Position numbers and translations under genes: made by a program. A stretch of DNA of 64,000 bases from Bombus terrestris. Lineage: Eukaryota; Arthropoda; Insecta; Hymenoptera; Apidae. A model generated the notes under the pieces. That model worked only from the letters and a program-made list of their open reading frames with translations. It was not told the DNA's origin and did not search any database. The stretch lies in assembly GCF_910591885.1 (NCBI RefSeq), contig NC_063279.1:6510001-6574000 (forward strand). Direction: 5' to 3'. The first letter of the stretch is position 1; each line of letters begins with the position of its first letter. Below are positions 21,843 through 33,405 of this stretch, one piece after another.

Positions 21843-22683
21843 GAGGTGGATAGGTCGTGATAGGTGCTGAAGAAACACTCGGCATATTTATTAACAATTT
21901 TCGTTATGGACACTTTACATAGAGCTCGCGATTACATTTGACGTTTCGCACTTTGTGGTTACAACTCGACTTCTAGACGATGAGTTAAGGTAGCGTTTTG
22001 GCAGAGCGCGCGGTACAGGGGAAGCGCGAGGCGACTATGGATTCCCAGGCCGTAGGCCCACGCCCTGAAAAACCCCTATGGATCTGATATTCTCCTATAA
22101 CTGGGTGGCGGCTGGTCGGTGCCTTTGGCCTTCGTCAGCTTGCAGATCCGGTGCGGAGAATTTCGGAGAAGTTGGTGGGCTCGTACCCGCCAAAACCACT
22201 CACCTTCTCGTGGGGCTCTCTGTCATTTTGCACCGGCATTGACCGGCGTAGGGTGCGGAAGAGTGAGCGGCACTAGGACTGGAACTGATGGTGACGACCT
22301 CGGCAAAATATTTATAAAGGCGAGATGGAGAGCAAAAATAAAAGGAATACAGTTTACGGTGCAGGGGATGGATATCCCAGTACCGGCACAGATGTGGGTA
22401 GTCAAGTGGGCCACGCTGCGTCGTCATCTCACGATCACGGCCATTCGGGGGTGGACCGTTAGGCCAATGGAATGGTTCCTGCGTCTGGCGAGGAGAGGAG
22501 ATTATTGAGATCGGCGGACGGACAGGAGGTACTTTGTGGCCCCCTCCATAGTCCCGGATGCAGGACCATCTTCTTTAGAAGTATACTGGATGGGTCGCAC
22601 GAGCTCCGACGACGAGGAATCGATAGCCTCCTTGAGGTCGAACCACTTTAAAGCATCTGGGCGGTGCAGGGACCAGTTGGGCG
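21843..22683 (+). mobile_element. GC-rich insertion, possible retroelement fragment
   Basis: About 840 bases of GC-rich sequence in AT-rich surroundings. Homology to the other units stops at about 21842 and resumes at about 22682 (gcgaatgaaataaattac), so it replaces roughly 0.9 kb of the usual unit. One plus-strand frame from about 22326 starts MESKNKRNTVYGAGDGYPST and continues with Ser/His-rich sequence to a stop. A later frame contains GRTSSDDEESIASLRS, resembling the acidic Ser-rich part of gag-like ORF1 of non-LTR elements. I see no reverse transcriptase, terminal repeat or poly(A). Retroelement 5' fragment is the best guess, not established; it could also be a piece of a host locus. Confidence 0.4.
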
Positions 22684-24508
22684 AATGAAATAAATTACAA
22701 AATAATTTTGTTAAATATTCAATGCGTATTATTTGATACGTAAAATAGTTTTAGTGTATAATGTATTTGATCCTATACATTGCATACATGTACTCAAATA
22801 CCTACATGCTTACGAAGTCTGCTTATTTAAACAAAATTTACTTGTAGACGTCTCTTATTCGTTATTTATAAAATCTATAGAATTCTAATTTACATTTAAT
22901 AGTCTGAATATTACTAAAAAATAAATTCAATTTGTTACATATTCTAATTGTAACGATGACAAAAATTACGTAATTATTTTAACATCATGTATTATATCAG
23001 TACATTTTATATTTCACGTATTTAAGCTGGAAAAAATATTTCATTTCCAATTCGTATGCTTCTTTCTATTACTACTTAAGGTTCGCCAGATTTCTTTGCG
23101 TTTATTTTATTACTCATGCGCTATTTTTCTAGTTTCAAGCATGTGCGCTTGAAACTGCAACTATGAATTTATCGGTCTGTTGAAGACTGCGTTTCATTTA
23201 ATTTTAAGCAGTTTCTAGCATACTGCGTACTAAGCTGTATAGCGTACCCGTTGTGTAATGTTCATAGGTGACACGAATGGATTTGGAATAATTTAAAGGA
23301 GGTGCGAGCAGGTACAGGTATATTATGCGAAAAATGTGCTATTTGTACAACGCTTGAACGATTTGGTAAACATACCTATTATGGATTACTAATGTTTTTT
23401 TTCCATTGAACCAGATAAATTCTTTGACAGCATGTGTACATGAATCATATATATTTATATATTCATAACATGTTTCATCAAATAATAAATATGTAAAACC
23501 AATTTCCGTAATGATAGATAGAAAGAAGATATCGCTAAAAAGGTCAGGGTCACTTTTAAAATGTTGTTATCAAACAATTATGTTGTCTCCTTACGTAACA
23601 AAAATGTTTACAAATCTGCAGCGTTATTACTGGTAAATGCGTAAGTCAAGTACTTCTTAGATTTAAATCGATAATTTTAAGTCTTTCCTCGTTCATTAAA
23701 GTAAAGACATGTGGTAAAAAAAGTTTTCCTTTCTTTATAATTTAATTTGCTTAGATTTGTAATAAAATAAAAAACTAATATTTTGTACTTGAATTACCTA
23801 AATGATCAATTTCGAAACACGATATTCAGAATCTATTATTGTAGACTAATAAAAATATTGCGTGCCTATCGTTATGTGTTTTTTATTAACACGTCCAAGC
23901 GAATCTACACATACATATTATTCCTAAAATATTTCAGTCATTTCTCTACTGTTAGAACGTATAAAATTCTAAGCAGCTTTGTCGATACACCCTAATTCAT
24001 ACATAGATTTTGCATCTAACGTAAACATAGACCGAAATAAATCGCTAGTAAAATACCTAAAACGTTGCTGTACCATGAATATTTCGATGTAAATATGCGA
24101 TTTTTACGATACATTCAAGTTTTAATTCAATATTGTTTTGAAACCATAATAAAAATACATTGCACTCTAATGCAAAGTAATAAGAACAACAAAATCTATC
24201 TCTTCCGTAGAATTGGAATTTTGGCAAGTATCTTATAGAAGAACGAATAGAAATCAAAGAAAGAAATTAGAACTTTTACACAAATGACTTTCAAATAAAT
24301 CATCATCACATTTTTGAAAATTATTCGAACGAACAAACAGAATTTCCGTAAATTCACTGGTTACAGAGAAGAAATATAACAGATATATGTAAATATTTAT
24401 GCTATCAGTATTTTAATGATATTTGTTGGAAAATATGGGAAAACCCACATTTTTTCCGACAATATTAGACGCGATATCATTGCCTTGTTTATGTTTGTAT
24501 CACCCTGT
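22684..24508. other. AT-rich spacer of unit D
   Basis: Closely matches 30810-32640 of unit E and, less closely, 9240-10950 of unit B. No gene is supported. Confidence 0.6.
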
Positions 24509-24871
24509 TTATTTGGGATATAGAGTCGAATACCAATGGCATTTAAAATTCATGTTTGCTTGGTCTGCGTGAACATACGAATAATCATGTACTTCATGAT
24601 TGGTTACTTGTTCGTTACTGATCCGTGCTAAGCTCGCTCTGCCCACTGCCAGCGCTTTTCTGAGTTTGTTTATCGCGTTTTTATATTCGTTCAGACGCTT
24701 CTTCTTGCAGTCCGCTTTTAACTTTCGAAGAGAATTGACCAGTAAAACGAGCGGATCGTCACCATGCGTATATGTGAGTAAATTTATATATGTGTATTTG
24801 ACCTCCCCTCGGATTATACTGTGTATGTACAATTTCTCTTCGGTAGTTAATGCAAATCCATTTATAATCAT
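24509..24871 (-). other. Antisense open-frame module 2, open copy (unit D)
   Basis: A 120-codon minus-strand frame starting with ATG (MIINGFALTTEEKLYI), with a basic middle part (LRKLKADCKKKRLNEYK) and ending HWYSTLYPK. It differs from the unit E copy at about 11 residues and most base changes alter the protein, so no purifying selection is evident. The copies in A and B are broken and C keeps a trace. It may be a decaying gene or a chance frame in a duplicated segment. No domain recognised. Confidence 0.35.
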
Positions 24872-25262
24872 TTAAACCTTCCTCAGCAAGTAATTATTTT
24901 CCTTTTGTATCTTTAATTTTCGTGATTTTTATGTTCACATCAACGGATGTTATTACAACAAGCAAACGAGTTTATTGTGTTTCAGAAATACGTACTTCAA
25001 AGAGATAAATCGTTGTTATCTTCGAGATTTCTACAGCAAGATTGAAATGCTGTCTTTGAGTCTTAAGACTAGACTGGTGATCTTATCGAACTTTTGGCCT
25101 TAACATTTTTACTGTGCGATGGTACTAACTATGATGTTTAGTCTTCTACTATGTTTGTCTTTTATAGCATATTTCTTAATAATATTAAATATAGACTTAT
25201 TGTTTCTTATAGATATTTTTGTTGTATGTATGTTAAACAGATCACCGCATGAAAGGTATATA

Positions 25263-26155
25263 TGGTGTGTTCGGCTACAGGTTTCCGAAAATTTAAGGGA
25301 TGATTATTGACGTCGTAAATCAAGCAAAAAATTGCTCTTTCGGCTTTGTTTTTTAGTTATCGTCAATTAAAAATTGGTCAATACATCCTTGCAGGTGAGC
25401 AAGCCTCCTTACGCGGAAGGAATGTGATCAGCCCAAGCAGTGGCGCGCACAGTGATTCTCAATTCGAACGATACATGGGCTGCAACTTAGCTCGTACAAA
25501 TTGTGGAAGAGAAGAAATGGTGAATTGAACATTAAGCCAGCACTCGTGGAAATCCATAAGAGTATATCGGAAAGCACCAACTGATATTTCCGACTATAGA
25601 AGAGTAATGTTTTCTCTATTCTTTTCCGCCACTAGCGTCCACAGCAAAATGACGCTCGCACCGCGATTGTCCTGGCCGCGAGTAACCACGAAAATGCAAC
25701 AAATTATAATAGATGTTTGACTTTTTTTGTAAACAAAGCGTGCCTCTTCTCTCCAAATTCTATCGTATTATGCGTTTATATTTCTCCAGTAGTAAAAGTC
25801 GAAAGGATTTAAATCTGAAGACCGAGCAGTCCCAGGCACAGGTTCTTTTCAACTTATCCACCTGTTTCCAAAGCAACCGAACCAGTACTATTGCACTACG
25901 TTGGTAGAATAAGGTGGTGCACCATCTTGCATGAACCATTTCTGAATGCGTATGGATCTTCACTTGCTGAGAAATGTTCGTTACGTATATTTGTCATTCC
26001 ACATTTATTAAATGTTCCCTCTTGGGTAAATAATATCCTTGCGGGAAAATTGGATATGCGTTGGATTATCCAACTTATCCATTTGTAAAAATTTGTCTTC
26101 TTCAATTATCATGAATATGGTGCAGTATTCTATCTCCCAGTTTCGCACACCAAGC
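25263..26155 (-). mobile_element. Decayed mariner-like transposon, unit D copy
   Basis: Near-identical to the copies at 4225-5115 and 11709-12600, with the same internal deletion. Transposase fragments such as NFPARILFTQEGTFNK are readable on the minus strand. Confidence 0.7.
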
Positions 26156-26583
26156 GTACTACACACAGTATACATCCAAGTAACACTCTAATTTGATATT
26201 TTCAATTTTATTCTTCCAAAACTGTTTTACCCGTTTGCTTCAAGATGCCTAAAACATGACTAGGTAGTAATAGAGATATCATCCCGAAAGAAATGTTTAC
26301 AATGCTCTTTTATAATGCTTTAAACATCTTCGTATGATTTATGAATTTATGATGAATTATCCAGGAATTGCAATGATAATTTGAGAAGCGAACAAGCTGT
26401 GCACCAGATGTGTGTAAACAAAGCGAAGACCTATTTTGCACAATCTTCAAACCTTATATAGAGCAAGAGATTTATTATTAAGATTTACAATACAATCTAT
26501 TTTGCCAGTTTCTAATAGCAATTTGTTACTAAATTGTTTTAGTAATAAGAAGTTTCTGGTTGATGGCTCTTGCCCTAATAACA

Positions 26584-29500
26584 ATGTCTGAAGCAGAGGA
26601 AAATGTTGAAGCTCTGCGCTCCGTTGTAGAAGGTGCAAATCAATTTAGTTCTTCATTTTTCCAGGTAAAATTGTGGAATTTAAAATTTACTCCAAATACT
26701 GATGAATAAATTATGAGACGCTTATTGTTTTCAGACTGTGGTACGACACAATCCTGGCAACCTTATAATGTCCCCTTTAAGTGCAAGTATTGCTCTTGCT
26801 ATGGCTGCTTGTGGAGCTCGTGGAAACACAGAAGCTCAGTTTAGAAATGTACTTCATCTACCAACATCAGAGAGTGTTGTCACATCTGGTTATCAGTCAC
26901 TTATTGATAATCTCAATGTAGGTATCTCACATCCCTTTACTTCTATTATTTTAATGTATAGTTTAAATTGTAAATTTATTAATATGAAATAACAAATGCA
27001 TTATTTTACGTTATATGATATTTTTTTCATGTTTTAATGTAGAATGTCAAGGACAATAAATTGGCTGTTGCAAATAAAGCCTTCATAGCAGCAGATCTAA
27101 ATTTGAAACCAAGCTACAAAGATTTAACAGAAGTTTACTTTCGCTCTGCTTCTCAATTGGTAAACTTTGCTCAAAATAAAGGAGCTGTGCGTATTATTAA
27201 TACGTGGGTCGAACAAAATACAAATAACCTCATTAAAGATATTCTAAATACTGGTTTGTATATATTTATTTTATTCATTACTATGTAAAGAAAATACTAT
27301 AGAAAATTTTGATTGAATGCGTTTTGACTTGAATATGAGTAATCATGCTATGTTGTTTTATATTGTTATGAATGTTTTTTATAAACAGATGCGGTTAATG
27401 AGATGACAAAATTAGTACTTGTCAATGCAATATATTTTAAAGGCCAATGGAAAAATAAGTTCGACCCTAAGTTAACGAGAGATATGCCATTTCATACTAG
27501 TAAAGTTGAAGTAAAAAATGTTCCTACAATGTATAGTCACAGTATTTACAAATATGGAGAACTTCTAGATTTAAATGCTAAATTCGTTGTAATACCATAC
27601 AAGGTAAGTTTTGAAGAAAAATGCACTAATGTGTAAAAAGAAGCTGGTTCTTTGTAAAACTTTGTGAAATACACAAAGAAGCTAATATATCTTCTAGGGT
27701 AACGAATTCAGTATGGTCATAATTCTTCCAAACGAAATTGATGGTTTGTCTGATGTCCAGAAAAAATTACAAAATACAAGTTTAACGAACATTCTAAGTC
27801 AAGGACATGAGGAAAAAATGATATTATGGTTACCAAAGTTCAAGATGGAAAGTATGCTTGAACTTAACGATGTCTTAAAAGAGGTATATATATATATATA
27901 TATATATAAAGTGTAACTCATGTACAGATAACTACTTCTTGTATTTTAATCCTTATTTTATGTAGATGGGTTTGATTGATGCATTTAATGTTGCTGATTT
28001 TTCTGCGATGACTGATGGTGCTTTGTTCATCAGTCGTGTTATCCAAAAGGCATATATTGAAGTGAATGAAGAAGGAAGTGAAGCTGCTGCTGTTACTGGT
28101 AAGTGAATAAACATTCTATGTTATGCAGTTTGTATTTAAATTAAGCAGAATATCACTTTGTACAACTATTAAATATGAAAACATTCAAAAAATAATATAA
28201 TATGACAAGAAGATTTTTTTCATTTATTTCATACTGCTCTTGCTTTGTGGCCACAGATTGATTTTCAGCCGTCTCCATATCATTACTTAGCCTAGATATA
28301 GGCTAGATATAGCTACTAATTCTAGATATAGAATTAGAAAATATTAGTTATATTAGTCATATAGAAAATATTAGTTATATAGAATATTAGTTATATAGAA
28401 AATATTAGTTAATAGAATGGTTAGGTAACCGTATTTTCTATGAGATAATGGCATAATGTACTTAGGAAACTAAAAAAGAAAACGAAGATAAAAATCTTCA
28501 TTACAATCTTATCATTGGTGGGATTGAAATTAATTGAAAGCATGATTAACTTGTATGAAAGAGCATGTGTAGCTAGTTACAATGCGCTTGTATCGTGATT
28601 AACTTTTTTTATTTCGCTGCTTTACAAATTAGAATGCAGTTATCTAACTGTATGCATTGTTGACTATGTACTTACATTATACATATGCGTATTTGTATAC
28701 TTGACAGAACGAGATTCTTCGTAATACTATAATGCAATCGACCTTTGATCCAATCTAATTTCGAGGTGAAAGCCAAAAAATCTTTAAATCATGGATGCTT
28801 TGCCTTATCGAATCTTATACCCATGTAGAGGTTCTTTGCATAATGAGATATGGCTTTACATTTTATTTTTACATATTTTATATTTTATATTCACTTTACA
28901 CATATTTTATATAATCGTCCATGTGTGAGTATGTGTGTATGTATACAATTTACGTTATGAGAACTTTTAAAAAATTAAGTAGGAATTAAAAAGTAAGCAA
29001 TCATTAAGCTAAAAAGGCAGAGTATTCATTGAATTATCACAGTTCCACCAATTTGTGTAATTTGTACTTAATGATTTTGTGGTATGGAATGGATATACAG
29101 AAAGTTCCGTTTCGTTCTTACAAATCAACCATAATCAGAAGATGAATTCATTCGAGAATTTAATATAATATAGCTAATTCTGTAAACAAAATGTAGCAGC
29201 TTCCTTACTAAATGTCATGTTTTATAATATACTTTCAATCTTAACACGTTCATTATCATCGTCCAAGGAAGAAGTAGCTTCGCACATTCAAAATATCAAT
29301 ATTTAAATAAGGTTCCGTCACAGATATGCGATTGTGAGCCATGAGTTCTGGGTAGCTCTTCGTGCCATTACACATGTATGTGTGTTTGACAGTAACGAAC
29401 GTGTAAATATCTGCTTCACATCGCTCCTCTTGCTCTATTATTATTCCTTACAAATTATGTTCCTATAATATGTTTTTGATTCATATGTAATAATATGTTA

Positions 29501-29719
29501 ATATATAATTGCATTCATACACTCAAATATAATGTTTGGCGTAATTTTGTTCCAGCTGTCATTGGGTCATTCAGAACGGGTGGTTTATCGTACCCTATAC
29601 GGAAATTAAAAATTGATCAGCCATTCGTTTATTATATCATAAAAACTATAAATGATGAAAAGGAAAATGATATTAGCGTATCATTATTTTGCGGTTCTGT
29701 TATCGAACCCAAAATCTAA
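26584..29719 (+). CDS. Serpin D, complete seven-exon gene, P1 Arg
   Basis: A serpin of 390 aa. Exons: 26584-26664, 26735-26917, 27043-27253, 27389-27603, 27698-27883, 27966-28098, 29556-29719; all junctions fit. Exon 6 is one codon shorter than in the paralogues (DGALFI where A has DGENLYI), keeping phase. Exons 1-2 are almost identical to those of A, while exon 3 has its own residues (AFIAADLNL, AVRIINTWVEQ). Hinge EEGSEAAAVT and loop AVIGSFRTGGLSYPIR put P1-P1' at Arg-Thr; a trypsin-like target is inferred. Terminal exon is family F2 (IDQPFVYYIIK, LFCGSVIEPKI). A truncated F1 exon follows at 29982. An in-frame ATG seven codons upstream (26563) would add MALALIT. Poly(A) signal at 29813-29818. 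Confidence 0.93.
28290..28430. repeat. Short AT-rich tandem repeat in the last intron of D
   Basis: Repeated gaaaatattagttatat units next to a small palindromic stretch (gatataggctagatatagc). The same array is present at 36748-36890 in gene E but absent from A-C, marking D and E as closest relatives. Confidence 0.75.
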
Positions 29720-29812
29720 GAACAATAGTGCCATAATAGTAATATCATAGTAATGTAATAATTAATTCGTGTGCTCCGTAATTATAAGCTTTTCAATAAT
29801 ACCTTGTCTGAC

Positions 29813-29818
29813 AATAAA
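29813..29818 (+). terminator. Poly(A) signal of serpin D
   Basis: AATAAA about 95 bases after the stop in the shared context ctgacaataaatg. Confidence 0.55.
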
Positions 29819-29981
29819 TGTGTTGTATTCACTTTAAATTTGGATTATTTTGTTCTTACACCAGAAATTATATATACATTTCAGAAAATTAAATAAAAAA
29901 AATTAAATAAATCCTACATATTCTCCCTTTTTTAAACAACTTCTTTAAAACAATAATAATTTCCATAAAATTTGTTTCCGC

Positions 29982-30034
29982 AATACTCTTCGTTCTTACG
30001 AGTGTTCCTTGCCCCGCCCCAGAGATGAGAATCG
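29982..30034 (+). pseudogene. Truncated F1-type terminal exon after serpin D
   Basis: Begins like the exon at 120-262 (ILFVLTSV, then PCPAPEMRI), but the acceptor is mutated (tttccg for tttcag) and the exon is cut after MRI, where the sequence joins antisense module 1. The preceding 120 bases match the intron at 1-119. This is a dead alternative loop exon. Confidence 0.8.
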
Positions 30035-30290
30035 AATATTTTCTGTAATAGGAAACTTTTCCTTTAGCATTGTTTTGTTCCTCTTTCTTTTTCTTTTTCT
30101 CATACGTTTTAAATCATAGTTTAATTTTCGTTTAATTATTATTGCGCCAGTTCTGTAAAATACAAACAAAGAAATATTCGCAAGAAAAATATTATTTATG
30201 GGATCCTTGTACATCATGTTGCGATGATAAATCAAAATCACCACCTTGTCCGTCAAACCGCAGCCCACGACGATCACGGTAACCAATCTA
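30035..30290 (-). other. Antisense open-frame module 1, unit E copy
   Basis: About 85 codons matching the module at 15891-16196; its minus-strand end is fused to the truncated F1 exon. Start codon not ATG; function unknown. Confidence 0.4.
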
Positions 30291-32648
30291 TGGGTACGAA
30301 CTTTGTCAGGAAAATCCTAATCGTGAGGAAAGTTTTGATAAAAGTAGAGTCAAAGAATTGACGTCACCTAATATATTTTATTAAATGTATTTAAATAATA
30401 TATATACGTGTACATAGAGAGATCTAAAATATTTCATTATAAATATCTTTTGTAGTACACAAAGGTGATCAGGAAGTAAAATTCTTTCTTGTTCTCACAG
30501 GAGAAATTTTTCTACACCATTTAATGTTCCATTAATCCACTTGGAGTTAATACATATTGCACACAACACTTGTGTTTCAAGAATTTCACGAATACCCTCT
30601 TCGATTACCTCATTTTCGATATATAGATGTAGCTATTTTCTATGTAGTTAGCAACATCCGGAAGATATTATTTGGAATCATTTCTAACCATACACTCAAC
30701 AACTACAGTATCACAGTTTATTAGGTAAAGCCATATTTATTATATTTTTCTTTATTTTTCATCTCGCCTACTTAAAACACTTTCTTGTAAATATATATAG
30801 AAATTGCGAATCAAATAAATTGCAAAATAATTTTGTTAAATATTCAATGCGTATTATTTGATACGTAAAATAGTTTTAGTGTATAATGTATTTGATCCTA
30901 TACATTGCATACATGTACTCAAATACCTACATGCTTACGAAGTCTGCTTATTTAAACAAAATTTACTTGTAGATGTCTCTTATTCGTTATTTATAAAATC
31001 TACAGAATTCCAATTTACATTTAATAGTCTAAATATTACTAAAAAATAAATTCAATTTGTTACATATTCTAATTGTAACGATGACAAAAATTACGTAATT
31101 ATTTTAACATCATGTATTATATCAGTACATTTTATATTTCACGTACTTAAGTTGGAAAAATTATTTTATTTCCAACTCCTATGCTTCTTTCTATTATTAC
31201 TTAAGGTTCGCCAGATTTCTTTGCGTTTATTTTATTACTCATGCGCTATTCTTCTAGTTTCAAGCATGTGCGCTTGAAACTGCAACTATGAATTGATCGG
31301 TCTGTTGAAGACTGCGTTTCATTTAATTTTGAGGAGTTTCTAGCATATTACGTACTAAGCTGTATAGCGTACCCGTTGTGTAGTGTTCATAGGTGACACG
31401 AATGAATTTGGAATAATTTAAAGGAGGTGCGAGCAGGTACAGGTATATTATGCGAAAAATGTGCTATTTGTACAACGCTTGTACGATTTGGTAAACATAC
31501 CTATTATGGATTACTAATGTTTTTTTTCCATTGAACCAGATAAATTCTTTGACAGCATGTGTACATGAATCATATATATTTATATATTCATATCATGTTT
31601 CATCAAATAAATATGTAGAACCAATTTCCGTGATGATAGATAGAAAGAAGATATCGCTAAAGAGGTCAGGGTCACTTTTAAAATGTTTTCACTTCCTTCT
31701 AAAATGTTGTTATCAAACAATTATGTTGTCTCCTTACGTAACAAAAATGTTTACAAATCTGCAGCGTTATTACTGGTAAATGCGTAAGTCAAGTACTTCT
31801 TAGATTTAAATCGATAATTTTAAGTCTATCCTCGTTCATTAAAGTAAGGACACGTGGTAAAAAAAGTTTTCCTTTCGTTATAATTTAATTTGCTTAGATT
31901 TGTAATAAAATAAAAAACTAACATTTTGTACTTGAATTACCTAGATGATCAATTTCGAAACACGATATTCAGAATCTATTATTGTAGACTAATAAAAACA
32001 TTGCGTGCCTATTGTTATGTGTTTTTTATTAAGACTTCCAGCGAATCTACAAATACATATTATTCCTAGAATATTTCAGTCATTTCTCTACTGTTAGAAC
32101 GTATAAAATTCTAAGCAGCTTTGTCCATACACCCTAATTCATGCATAGATTTTGCATCTAACGTAAACATCGATCGAAATAAATCGCTAGTAAGATACCT
32201 AAAACGTTGTTGTACCATAAATATTTGATGTAAATATGCGATTTTTACTATACATTTAAGCTTAATTCAATATTGTTTTGAAACCATAATAAAAATATAT
32301 TGCACTCTAATGCAAAGTAATACGAACATAAAAATCTATTTCTTCCGTAGAATTGGAATTTTGGAAAGTATCTTATAGAAGAACGAATAGAAATCAAAGA
32401 AAGAAATTAGAACTTTTACACAAATGACTTCCAAATAAATCATCATCACATTTTTGAAAATTATTCGAACGAACAAACAGAATTTCCGTAAATTCACTGG
32501 TTACAGAGAAGACATATAACAGATATATGTAAATATTTATGCTATCAGTATTTTAATGATATTTGTTGGAAAATATGGGAAAACCCACATTTTTTCCGAC
32601 AATATTAGACGCGATATCATTGCCTTGTTTATGTTTGTATCACCCTGT
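30291..32648. other. Spacer of unit E
   Basis: Contains the candidate 5' exon block (30590-30730, donor at 30725) and AT-rich sequence almost the same as 22684-24508. No gene is supported. Confidence 0.6.
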
Positions 32649-33011
32649 TTATTTGGGATATAGAGTCGAATACCAATGGCATTTAAAATTCATGTTTGTT
32701 TGGTCTATGCGGACATACGAATAATCATGTACTTCGTGATTGGTTACTTGTTCGTTACTGATCCGTGGTAAGTTCGCTCTGCCCACTGCCAGCGCTTTTC
32801 TGAGTTTGTTTATCGCGTTTTTATATTCGTTCAGACGTTTGTTCTTGCAGTCCGCTTTTAACTTTCGAAGAGAATTGGCCAGTAAAACGAGCGGATCGTC
32901 ACCATGCGTATATGTGAGTAAATTTATATATGTGTATTTGACCTCCCCTTGTATTATACCGAGTATGTACAATTCCTCTTCGGTAGTTAATGCAAATCCA
33001 TTAATAATCAT
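32649..33011 (-). other. Antisense open-frame module 2, open copy (unit E)
   Basis: A 120-codon minus-strand frame from ATG (MIINGFALTTEEELYI) to a stop after HWYSTLYPK. It is the second of two open copies. Predicted to be soluble, basic in the middle and partly helical (NSLRKLKADCKNKRLNEYK). No known family recognised; see 24509-24871 for reasons to doubt coding. Confidence 0.35.
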
Positions 33012-33405
33012 TTAAACCTTCCTCAGCAAGTAATTATTTTCCTTTTGTATCTTCAATTTTCGTGATTTTTATGTTCGCATCAACGGATGTTATTACTACA
33101 AGCAAACGAGTTTATTATGTTTCAGAAATATGTACTTCAAAAAGATACATAGTTGTTATTTTCGAGATTTTTACAGCAGGACTGAAACGCTGTCTTTGAG
33201 TCTAAAGACTAGTCTGATAATCTCTTCGACCTTTTAGCATTAGCATTTTTACAGTGCAATAATACTTCTAAATAATAATGTTTAGTCGCTTACCAGTTTA
33301 TTTCTTTTGTAGCATATTTCATAGATATGAAACAAAAACTTATTTTTTTTTATACATATTTTTGTTCCATGTATGTTGCTCATTTCACTGCGTAAAAGCT
33401 ATACA

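Noticed and set aside
22119..22508. 129-codon plus-strand frame in the GC-rich insertion as a gene
   Set aside because: No conserved motif. Another frame in the same block looks more protein-like, and the block is best described as an insertion fragment.
27884..27910. TA run after exon 5 of serpin D as damage to the donor site
   Set aside because: The donor gtatat is intact and the same as in A and C. The run only lengthens the intron start.
28290..28430. CRISPR-like or satellite array
   Set aside because: Repeats are short, AT-only and irregular, without spacers; it is a simple intronic tandem repeat in an animal genome.
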